DNA of 37,289 nt, from positions 1 through 37,289 of the forward strand of contig DATKWT010000007.1 in the NCBI GenBank assembly GCA_035529395.1. The letters run 5' to 3'. The notes beneath the pieces were generated by a model, which saw only the letters and a list, made by a program, of their open reading frames with translations, made no database searches and was not told the DNA's origin. Both the position numbers and the translations under genes were made by a program. The stretch comes from Dehalococcoidales bacterium. Lineage in GTDB: Bacteria; Chloroflexota; Dehalococcoidia; Dehalococcoidales; Fen-1064. Position 1 is the stretch's first letter. Each line of letters starts with the position of its first letter. Shown here in pieces: positions 31,134 to 37,289 of this stretch.

Positions 31134-31235
31134 CCCTTAAGGTTTACGTTTGCTCATTTCATGCAGAAGGGAGGAGTGTTTACCCCTCCCCTCTGTGTTA
31201 TACTTATCCAGTTCCATAAGACAGGGGACTCTGGC

Positions 31236-33902
31236 CTAGTATCTCCGGCGCCTCCACAGCAGTATACCGACGACTATCGCGATGACGACTACGCCGCCAA
31301 TGATGCCGCCAATGAGTGCCCAGTTGGTTCCTACGTCATCATCTTCGATTTCCGGCTTCACGACGGTAAAGCTTGCCGATAGGTCATCGATGTCGACGGT
31401 GTAGATTCCGCCCATATCCTCGGACGTGGTGAAGGTCACCGTCTGGCTTGCGCCGGCGGCCAGTTTTACCATCTCGGTCTCCACAACCACGCCGTCTATC
31501 TTCAGTTCGACAAGGTAGGTGCCTTCCTGGCCGCCACGGTTGGCCACCCGGACGCTGATGGTAACGGTGTCACCGGGTTCGACCCTGGATGGGGTCACGG
31601 AAAGGTTGCTGGTGAAGATGTCCGCTGGTTTCGGCGGTACGATTACCGGTGGCGCTGTGACGGTGAACCTTCCGGTAAGGCCGTTGATGCTGATAGCGTA
31701 AGTACCATCAGCTTCTTTTGAGATGGTGAAAGATACCGTGACGTTCCCGTGGCCAGCAAGGGATATTTCCTTGGTCTCAGCCACTTCATTATTAATCATC
31801 AGTTCCAGAATATAGGAGCCGGAAAGGTCTCCGGTGTTCTCAACCAAGACACTGATTGTGACATCTTCGTCGATTTCAACCTCGTCAGGCATCACTGTCA
31901 GGTTGCTGGTCTGAAAGGAGGCGGGGGCGGTAGCCAACACAACGGCGAAGGTGGAGAAGTGGGTGACGTACGTGGTGACGGTGTTGTTCACCGTGTCAAC
32001 CACGGTCAAGAGCTTGATCCACTCTCCGGTGACCTCGTCCCAGACGACAATGACGATGTCCTCTTCATTAAAGCCCGCCGGTAGATCGGCTTCGGAATAC
32101 GACAGGGTGATGCCCACTGGCGGGTCAAACGTCGCCCCCTCCGGTCCGAAGGTGTAAGTCAGGGCGACCATGGAGTGGTCCGGGGGTGGTGGTGGCGGCA
32201 TTTCCATCTCGGTGGCGCTTATGAATGTCAGTGGCTCGCCTTCTGCGGTAAGACCTGTCGTTCCCTCGGGAACCGTGACCCAGGCCTGCCCATCTTCGGT
32301 CGTGGCAGTGACCTCGGTAAGGAATAAGCCGTCCTCTACCATGTCTTCAGACAGACAGGTAACGCCCGGTCCCTCCACGCACTCCGGTGCCTCCTCTTCA
32401 CCGTCGGGGGGCGGAGGGGGCGGAGGGGGCGGAGCCAGCGGCGTAGCGGTGGCACGGCCAATGGGCAAATCACTGCCAAGATAGATGTCGGCAAGCTTCC
32501 CTACCGTGAGGTCATTGATGCCCTCGGTAAACCACATCTCATAGCTGCCGCCGCTCTCAATTACGGTGGGTGCAGCTACCGAACTCCACAGACCGCCGGT
32601 GCTGCCGGCGAGGTCGCTGGCGCTCTGAATGGCCCAGGTCGTCCCATTACCGGAGGTAGCGTAGCCGATGGCCGTATTAGTACTGGCGAGGGTGGTCTTG
32701 ATAGTGGTCAGGTCCAGGGCGAGGATTGCGTCCAGGATATCGCCCACATCTTTAGCCGCAAGCGCGGTCCAGATATCACCGAGGCTGAATGACTGGAGTT
32801 CACTCCAGATAGTATCCACGCCCGTCCTGGTAAGGTTGGTCCTCGCCCCGGTGTACCACATATGGTACGTGCTGCCAACTTTGACCACACAGGGGTCGCC
32901 GACACTTTCCCAGACCGGCGTGCTGCTTGGGAGTACTTTGCTGTTCTGAACGGTCCAGGTCGTGCCATTAGCGGATTCGGCGTAGCCGATGACGGCGGCC
33001 GTGCCGTCAAGGACACCAATCGCAGCATCAAAGTCGGCGTTACCGGTATCTATCAGTGCATCGGCCCATTGCGACATCGTAAGGTCAGACTCGGTTCTCG
33101 TGTACCACATCTTATATGTGGTGTCATCACTATCATAGATTACACAGGGAGCGCCCACGCTGTCTCCAAGGTTGCCGTCCACAGCGGGGAAGACCTGGTC
33201 ATTCGGACTCCCCCAGGTTAAGCCGCCGTCGGTGGAGGTGGCGTGGCCGATGACGGTCCTGGTGCCATTCAGCACTGTCTCTACCGCAGTCTTCCGGTTG
33301 GCCTGGGTCTCGCCAAACCCGCTCAGGACAGGTGTCCAGTCGGCGGCGATTACCAGGTCTGATTCGGCCCTGGTGTACCACATGTGATAGGTGCCGCCAA
33401 TATTGACCACGGTAGGTGTGCCTTCACCGGTGAGTATGCCGCCGCCATCGTTCAGTACGTCATTGTTCTGAACGGTCCAGGTTATGCCGTCGGTTGAAGT
33501 GGCATACCCAATGACTGTGGTAGCACTGTCCAGAAGAGCGACCATGTCAGCCGCGTCCAAGGTGGCTGCCTTGTCTAATAGGCTATCAAGGTCCTGGGCA
33601 AGGATGTCATCGATAAAGTCAGAAAAGTCATACGTGCCGAGGTCATTGAGGCGAGACAGTACCTCGGTTTCGGTCTCGTTGAGATTAAGACGCGTGAACC
33701 ACATCTTGTAGGTGGCTCCGTCTTTAATCACCCACGAGTCGACCACAGCTCTTAGCCCGCCCATGGTGAGTTCGCCGGTGTATTTGGTCCAGGCCTGACC
33801 TGTGGGGTTTGCCGAGGCCGGGTTGTCCGCGACGATCGGGACAAGACTGAGGGCCAGCATTGACACCAGGATTATCGTCAGCACCTTGGTCATTGACTTC
33901 AT
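31236..33902 (-). CDS. Large surface protein: five-blade propeller-like repeats, CARDB-like repeats, C-terminal anchor
   Basis: An 888-residue exported protein. Residues 1-32 are a signal peptide (TKVLTIILVSMLALSLVPIV, ending PASA). Residues 40-490 contain five repeats of Y-(K/H/E)-MW-(F/Y)-T at about 66, 173, 264, 347 and 455, each followed by IG-x-A-(T/E)-S and usually -G-x-TW. This is the hallmark of five-bladed GH43/sucrose-like propellers. A nine-proline run (about 490-499), an acidic segment with three cysteines, a ZU5-like domain (580-655) and two CARDB-like repeats (660-840) follow. The last 29 residues are a helix ending in RRRRY. ATG 33902 follows GGAGGTGA by 4-7 nt; the longer frame to 33983 lacks a signal peptide. 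A glycan-binding role is inferred; no catalytic residues could be identified. Confidence 0.8.
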   Translation of the reverse strand: MKSMTKVLTIILVSMLALSLVPIVADNPASANPTGQAWTKYTGELTMGGLRAVVDSWVIKDGATYKMWFTRLNLNETETEVLSRLNDLGTYDFSDFIDDILAQDLDSLLDKAATLDAADMVALLDSATTVIGYATSTDGITWTVQNNDVLNDGGGILTGEGTPTVVNIGGTYHMWYTRAESDLVIAADWTPVLSGFGETQANRKTAVETVLNGTRTVIGHATSTDGGLTWGSPNDQVFPAVDGNLGDSVGAPCVIYDSDDTTYKMWYTRTESDLTMSQWADALIDTGNADFDAAIGVLDGTAAVIGYAESANGTTWTVQNSKVLPSSTPVWESVGDPCVVKVGSTYHMWYTGARTNLTRTGVDTIWSELQSFSLGDIWTALAAKDVGDILDAILALDLTTIKTTLASTNTAIGYATSGNGTTWAIQSASDLAGSTGGLWSSVAAPTVIESGGSYEMWFTEGINDLTVGKLADIYLGSDLPIGRATATPLAPPPPPPPPPDGEEEAPECVEGPGVTCLSEDMVEDGLFLTEVTATTEDGQAWVTVPEGTTGLTAEGEPLTFISATEMEMPPPPPPDHSMVALTYTFGPEGATFDPPVGITLSYSEADLPAGFNEEDIVIVVWDEVTGEWIKLLTVVDTVNNTVTTYVTHFSTFAVVLATAPASFQTSNLTVMPDEVEIDEDVTISVLVENTGDLSGSYILELMINNEVAETKEISLAGHGNVTVSFTISKEADGTYAISINGLTGRFTVTAPPVIVPPKPADIFTSNLSVTPSRVEPGDTVTISVRVANRGGQEGTYLVELKIDGVVVETEMVKLAAGASQTVTFTTSEDMGGIYTVDIDDLSASFTVVKPEIEDDDVGTNWALIGGIIGGVVVIAIVVGILLWRRRRY

Positions 33903-33942
33903 ACAGTCACCTCCAGTACAAGCAAGATATAGAGATAGAATT

Positions 33943-33971
33943 ATTTTCAAGTAATCCTGTCTATTTGTCAA
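33943..33971 (-). promoter_or_regulatory. Sigma-70-like promoter of the surface protein genes
   Basis: On the minus strand, TTGACA (33971-33966), 17-bp spacer, GAAAAT (33948-33943). It lies about 40 nt upstream of the ATG at 33902 and probably drives both surface-protein genes. Confidence 0.55.
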
Positions 33972-34060
33972 TACACCTGGCATATACCGTATGTTCAGAT
34001 GCTACCTTTGTGGCGGTGTTTCCCCATGTGTGGATACGTGGTATTCCTGCCAGGTGATAG

Positions 34061-34090
34061 TTGCACCGCTGCTAGGTGGTAGTGTATCAT
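34061..34090 (+). promoter_or_regulatory. Promoter of the cobalamin riboswitch transcript
   Basis: TTGCAC (34061-34066), 18-bp spacer, TATCAT (34085-34090). Predicted transcription starts near 34097, just before the riboswitch P1 stem at 34109. Confidence 0.5.
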
Positions 34091-34104
34091 ACTTCCTTGA
34101 ATAC

Positions 34105-34240
34105 GGTAACCCCGGGGCAGTCTGGATTTCAGCCGAAGTCCAGGCGCAGCTGGAGAGCAAGTTGGTGAGAATCCAACGCAGTCCCGCCTACTGTGACTCG
34201 CCTTAGGCGAGAAGCCAGGACGCCGGGCCCCGGGTATCCC
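34105..34240 (+). ncRNA. Cobalamin (AdoCbl-type) riboswitch
   Basis: The conserved core is clear: GTTGGTGAGAATCCAAC (34161-34177) is the G-GTG-x-AATCC hairpin. CGCAGTCCCGCCTACTGTGA (34177-34196) is the family's G-GTCCCGCC-ACTGTGA segment, and GAAGCCAGGA (34211-34220) is the 3' B12-box. Flanking ACCCCGGGGC (34109-34118) pairs with GCCCCGGGT (34227-34235) to close P1. CTGGATTTCAG and GTCCAGGCGCAGCTGGAG supply the inner stems. It controls the btuF-like gene and probably cobC, lowering expression when cobalamin is plentiful. Boundaries are good to about 10 bases. Confidence 0.85.
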
Positions 34241-34290
34241 GGACCTTCGCGGCACAAGGAGGTGGGATAATGAATGAGCCCTGACGCCAA

Positions 34291-34325
34291 GCCCTCATGT
34301 GGTTTACCGCATGAGGGCCTTAGTT
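34291..34325 (+). terminator. Riboswitch expression-platform hairpin
   Basis: GCCCTCATG (34291-34299) pairs with CATGAGGGC (34310-34318); CTTAGTTTAT follows. A second GAGCCCT at 34277-34283 could pair with the 3' arm instead, giving a terminator/antiterminator switch. The T-tract is weak, so the ligand may instead act on translation. Confidence 0.6.
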
Positions 34326-34367
34326 TATGCAGTTTATAATTACCAGTGATGTTGGAGGTAACGTTTC

Positions 34368-35267
34368 TTGAAATTAAAGCAAGGGATTGCACTCGTACTT
34401 TCCACAGTATTGCTGGCTGGCCTGGTAGCCGGGTGCCAACCGCAAAGCTATACTGATGATGCCGGCAGGCAGGTAGATATAGATAAAGCCCCACAGAGGA
34501 TTATCACTTTCGGACCAAGCATTACCGAGATTCTCTTCGCGCTTGGTCTGGACGACAGGATTGTCGGGGTTAGTGATTTCTGTGACTACCCCCAGGCGGC
34601 ACAAGACAAACCGAAGGTGGGCAACAGTTTCAGCCCATCTATCGAGAAGGTGGTTGAACTGGAACCGGACCTGGTCATGACCGTGGAACACGAGCAGTTC
34701 AACAGCGAACTGGAAGGCCTGGGAATCACCTACGTAGTCCTTGACCCCGAGGATGTGAGGAGTATCATGGACACCATCCGGCTGGCGGGGGAGGTTACCG
34801 GCAGGACCAAAGAGGGAAACCGGCTGGCCAGTGACATGGAGAAGGTGATATCCGATGTCACCACCCGGGTGGAGGGTGCCGCACGACCGACGGTCTTCTT
34901 TATGGTCGACGGTACTGACCCGAACATGCCGTGGACCGCCGGTGGAGGGTCTTTCATTCATGACGTAATCACAATAGCCGGCGGGGAGAATATCGCCTCC
35001 CGTGTAGTCGATGACTACACGCAACTGAGCATCGAGGAGATTGTCAATGCCGACCCGGATTTCATCATTATCCAGACAATGATGGGGGGTGTTCCCACGG
35101 TTGCCGTGGAAGTGCTGGAGCAGCACCCTATCTGGCAGCAGTTGAGCGCTGTTAAGGAAGGTAACATCTATCTCATCAATGGCGACCTCGTGTCTCGCCC
35201 CGGCCCAAGAATTACGCAGGGCCTGGAAGAGATGGCAAAGATACTCCACCCGGAGCTGTTCGACTAG
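34368..35267 (+). CDS. btuF: BtuF-like cobalamin-binding lipoprotein (ABC transporter substrate-binding protein)
   Basis: A 299-residue lipoprotein. The signal peptide (LKQGIALVLSTVLLAGLV) ends in the lipobox LVAG-C with lipidated Cys 23. The mature part is a class III (BtuF/FhuD-like) binding protein: YTDDAGRQVDIDKAPQRIIT, FGPSITEILFALGLDDRIVG and VSDFCDYPQAAQDKPKVGN are typical of BtuF. The second lobe continues through NADPDFIIIQTMMG and ends with the usual GPRITQGLEEMAKILHPEL. The start is TTG 34368, with GGAGGT 8 nt upstream. A cobalamin riboswitch precedes it, fixing the ligand as a corrinoid with good confidence. The BtuC permease and BtuD ATPase are not next to it; the following gene is CobC-like. 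Confidence 0.9.
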   Translation: MKLKQGIALVLSTVLLAGLVAGCQPQSYTDDAGRQVDIDKAPQRIITFGPSITEILFALGLDDRIVGVSDFCDYPQAAQDKPKVGNSFSPSIEKVVELEPDLVMTVEHEQFNSELEGLGITYVVLDPEDVRSIMDTIRLAGEVTGRTKEGNRLASDMEKVISDVTTRVEGAARPTVFFMVDGTDPNMPWTAGGGSFIHDVITIAGGENIASRVVDDYTQLSIEEIVNADPDFIIIQTMMGGVPTVAVEVLEQHPIWQQLSAVKEGNIYLINGDLVSRPGPRITQGLEEMAKILHPELFD

Positions 35268-35360
35268 GCGGCCCTGTTGACGGGTGTGGTACTATAAACG
35301 TAGTTGACTTGTGGGCGAGCCGTCGGAATGTGCGGCGGCTCGCTCGCTCAGGAGAGAGAC

Positions 35361-35978
35361 TTGTCGAGATTGCTGCTGGTAAGACACGGTACCACCGACT
35401 TTAACACCGGACGACGGTTCATGGGGCAGAGCGATATCGAGTTGAGTGCTGAAGGCTACCGGCAGGCGGAAAAGCTACGCGACTACCTGGCCAGGGAGAA
35501 GATTGACGCTGCCTACTCCAGTGACCTCAGGCGTGCCCTGGTGACAGCGGAGGTCATCTGCCAGGAACGCGGACTGGAGATTGTGACCTGCCCCGAATTG
35601 AGGGAGTGCGACTATGGTGAGTGCGAGGGGCTGACCTTCGGCGAGATTGGAAGCAGCTACCCGGAGGTGGCCGCACGGTGTATAAACTTCACTCTTGACC
35701 TGGAGTTCCCGGGCGGGGAGTGCTATCGGGACTTCTTCGAGCGCACCGGGCGGTTTCTGGAAAGGCTTGATAGCTACAAACCGGAAAAAACCGTGCTTGT
35801 TGTTGCCCACGACGGTGTGCTCAAGGCGCTCCTGTGTACTATGCTCGGGATAGACGGGAGTCACTGGTGGCAACTTAGACTGGACACCGCCTCCCTGAGT
35901 ATCATGGAGACACACCCTCGGGGTGCGAGACTGACCCGCCTGAATGATGTCTGCCATCTGGCGGCGGACACTGACTAA
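35361..35978 (+). CDS. cobC: Histidine phosphatase, alpha-ribazole phosphatase (CobC)-like
   Basis: A 205-residue phosphoglycerate-mutase-fold protein. LLLVRHGTTDFNTGRRF carries the catalytic RHG (His 9) and the second Arg. SSDLRRALVTAEVI, ELRECDYGECEGLTFGEI with the proton-donor Glu, and VVAHDGVLKALLC with the second catalytic His complete the family pattern. CobC removes the 5'-phosphate from alpha-ribazole phosphate or from cobalamin phosphate in nucleotide-loop assembly. The riboswitch and BtuF upstream (94 bp) support this reading over a general phosphatase. TTG 35361 is used: GGAG 6 nt upstream and the family N-terminus begin there; the frame to 35304 adds non-homologous residues. Confidence 0.82.
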   Translation: MSRLLLVRHGTTDFNTGRRFMGQSDIELSAEGYRQAEKLRDYLAREKIDAAYSSDLRRALVTAEVICQERGLEIVTCPELRECDYGECEGLTFGEIGSSYPEVAARCINFTLDLEFPGGECYRDFFERTGRFLERLDSYKPEKTVLVVAHDGVLKALLCTMLGIDGSHWWQLRLDTASLSIMETHPRGARLTRLNDVCHLAADTD

Positions 35979-36071
35979 CCGTACACTACCCGATTGCCTG
36001 CCTGTTCTTGCCGTGATAAACTGTGGCCAGCATACAAAGACGTACTACGTGCGCTGGCTATCAAGGAAAAG

Positions 36072-36719
36072 ATGGTCCCATTTATTACCTTTGAAGGCGG
36101 AGAAGGCAGCGGCAAGACTGTTCAGGCAAGGGCACTACACAGGAAATTGCTCCAGGCAGCCGTGCCTGCACTCCTTATCTACGAGCCGGGTGGGACACCG
36201 CTGGGCCGGAGAATCGGTCGCTGGCTGAAGTGGGGTCGAGCAGCAGACATGTCTCCCCTCAGCGAATTACTGCTGTTCAATGCTTCCCGTGCCCAGCTGG
36301 TCCGTGATGTTATTGAGCCCAATCTGAAAAACGGGACGGTGATCATCTGTGACCGGTATACCGATTCCACCGTTGCCTACCAGGGTTACGCACGGGGACT
36401 GGACATGGAGACTGTCCACCGTATTAATAGTATCGCTACCGGCGGACTATGTCCTGACCTCACCGTGCTGCTGGATATTCCGGTTGAGGAAGGCTTTGCC
36501 CGCAAGAAGGACCGGGCGCAGGACCGTTTCGAGCAGGAAGACATGGTTTTTCACCGGAGAGTCCGTGAGGGATACCGCGCTCTTGCTGCTGCGGAGCCGG
36601 AGCGCTGGCTGGTGATTGATGCCCGGCAGTCCAGAGGAGAGATAGAGCACCTGGTCTGGCCCAGGGTGAGCCGTCTGCTGGTGGAGATACTTGGTTCAGA
36701 AAATCAGATTGCCGAGTAA
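36072..36719 (+). CDS. tmk: Thymidylate kinase
   Basis: A 215-residue dTMP kinase of normal length. The P-loop GGEGSGKT is at residues 9-16; EPGGTPLGRRI (38-48) is the substrate loop; DRYTDSTVAYQGYARGLD (94-111) contains the DRY motif and the conserved YQG. DLTVLLDIPVEEGFARK and RFEQED form the lid region. It converts dTMP to dTDP with ATP. ATG 36072 (AAGGA 5 nt upstream) fits the family start; the open frame reaching 35994 lies before it and is not family-like. The stop overlaps the RNase HII frame by 11 bp. Confidence 0.95.
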   Translation: MVPFITFEGGEGSGKTVQARALHRKLLQAAVPALLIYEPGGTPLGRRIGRWLKWGRAADMSPLSELLLFNASRAQLVRDVIEPNLKNGTVIICDRYTDSTVAYQGYARGLDMETVHRINSIATGGLCPDLTVLLDIPVEEGFARKKDRAQDRFEQEDMVFHRRVREGYRALAAAEPERWLVIDARQSRGEIEHLVWPRVSRLLVEILGSENQIAE

Positions 36720-37289
36720 TCCTGGGATACCTACCCTTGCCGAGGAGAAAGTGCTCGCGGCGCAGGGGTACCTCCGTATTGCCGGCGTTGATGAAGTCGG
36801 TCGTGGCCCACTGGCCGGGCCGGTTGTTGCCGCTGCTGTCGTCCTTTCGCCGGACATAGATGCGCCCTGGCTGGGGCTGGTCAGGGATAGCAAGGTGTTG
36901 ACCGGACCGAAGCGTGAGCTTCTGTATCACCATATTCAGGAAGCGGCGCTCGGTGTCGGTGTCGGTTGCGTTGAATCCACGGTGATTGATGACCAGGGTA
37001 TTGTGCCAGCAACGCGAATGGCCATGAGACTGGCCATAGAGCAACTCCGACCGCCCCCGGAATCCGTGTTGATAGACTATATGACGCTTCCTGAGGTCAG
37101 GCTGCCGCAGAAGGGGATAACCAGGGGTGATAGCCTTTGTCTCTCCATCGCCTGTGCCTCCATAATCGCCAAGGTAACACGTGACCGCATGATGGTGGAG
37201 CTTGACCGTACTTACCCGGGATACGGGTTCTGTCGGCACAAAGGGTATGGCACCCGGGAGCACCTGGTCTGCCTGCGTCGGCTGGGGCC
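36709..37289 (+). CDS. rnhB: Ribonuclease HII, N-terminal part (runs off window)
   Basis: A frame open from at least 36709 to the window end (193 codons). It reads IAGVDEVGRGPLAGPVVAA at 36778-36834, the family signature with catalytic Asp 28 and Glu 29 in the D-E-V-G-R-G-P-L-A-G-P motif (counted from TTG 36709). It continues VLIDYMTLPEVRLPQKGITR and SIACASIIAKVTRDRMM, then YGFCRHKGYGTREHL, all typical of RnhB. It removes RNA from RNA/DNA hybrids and single ribonucleotides. Start options are TTG 36709, which keeps the PTLAEEK segment common in the family, or GTG 36751 behind GAGGAG. Overlap with tmk suggests coupling. Confidence 0.9.
   Translation, partial: MPSNPGIPTLAEEKVLAAQGYLRIAGVDEVGRGPLAGPVVAAAVVLSPDIDAPWLGLVRDSKVLTGPKRELLYHHIQEAALGVGVGCVESTVIDDQGIVPATRMAMRLAIEQLRPPPESVLIDYMTLPEVRLPQKGITRGDSLCLSIACASIIAKVTRDRMMVELDRTYPGYGFCRHKGYGTREHLVCLRRLG

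Noticed and set aside
34374-35249. 291-codon minus-strand frame opposite btuF
   Set aside because: It is a long shadow of the BtuF-like gene, which has a lipobox, RBS and riboswitch in the plus direction.
36460-37263. 267-codon minus-strand frame
   Set aside because: It runs opposite the end of tmk and rnhB, both of which carry diagnostic motifs on the plus strand.

Overview
The window is a 37.3 kb stretch of a moderately GC-rich bacterial genome. It most resembles an uncultured anaerobic Chloroflexota of the Dehalococcoidia type. This is inferred from gene content: a CaiB/BaiF CoA-transferase, an Old-Yellow-Enzyme/dienoyl-CoA-reductase relative, a tubulin/FtsZ-like GTPase, a membrane-anchored decaheme cytochrome, molybdenum cofactor genes and cobalamin salvage under a B12 riboswitch. 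No rRNA, tRNA, CRISPR array, integrase or intact insertion sequence was seen, so taxonomy rests on protein resemblance only.

Layout. (1) 1-2.1 kb: the start of a SLC13/DASS anion transporter on the minus strand, divergent from a family III CoA-transferase. (2) 2.4-8.1 kb: a surface-decoration-like cluster. It has a LicC-type nucleotidyltransferase fused to a class I/II aminotransferase (the architecture reported for the phosphonate-activating protein PntC), a class III PLP enzyme, and, convergent with these, a D-2-hydroxyacid dehydrogenase and a LicD-family transferase carrying an extra beta domain. (3) 8.6-10.2 kb: a methyltransferase and two membrane proteins. (4) 10.5-14.0 kb: a tubulin-superfamily GTPase behind a near-consensus promoter, facing two coiled-coil proteins; the longer is built from a nearly uninterrupted 25-residue repeat. 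(5) 14.1-17.9 kb: a ferritin-like reading frame interrupted by TAG and TGA, a flavin/Fe-S oxidoreductase with an altered cysteine motif, a universal stress protein and a four-helix membrane protein. (6) 18.1-23.5 kb: a small beta-rich protein, a serine hydrolase, two metallo-beta-lactamase-fold hydrolases and glycerol kinase. (7) 23.6-25.2 kb: an accessory-looking segment of tiny ORFs, two arrays of 11-bp-phased direct repeats resembling PhoB/OmpR-type operators, long hairpins and two terminators. (8) 25.2-29.4 kb: the decaheme cytochrome, a radical SAM protein, and overlapping mobA-moeA. (9) 29.4-33.9 kb: two paralogous cell-surface proteins with CARDB-like repeats and a C-terminal membrane anchor. 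(10) 33.9-37.3 kb: promoter, cobalamin riboswitch, BtuF-like lipoprotein, CobC-like phosphatase, thymidylate kinase and the start of RNase HII.

How the genes may work together. Cobalamin uptake and processing (BtuF, CobC), Mo-cofactor maturation (MobA, MoeA) and the multiheme cytochrome fit an anaerobe that respires with corrinoid- and molybdopterin-dependent enzymes. The fusion/LicD cluster plausibly makes and transfers a nucleotide-activated amino-phosphonate or phospho-amino-alcohol to a surface polymer. The strongest candidates for something undescribed are the 25-residue-repeat protein facing a tubulin-like GTPase, the PntC-like/LicD cluster, the doubly stop-interrupted ferritin-like gene, and the phased-repeat region at 23.6-24.4 kb. 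All assignments come from reading motifs in the sequence; no database search was possible.
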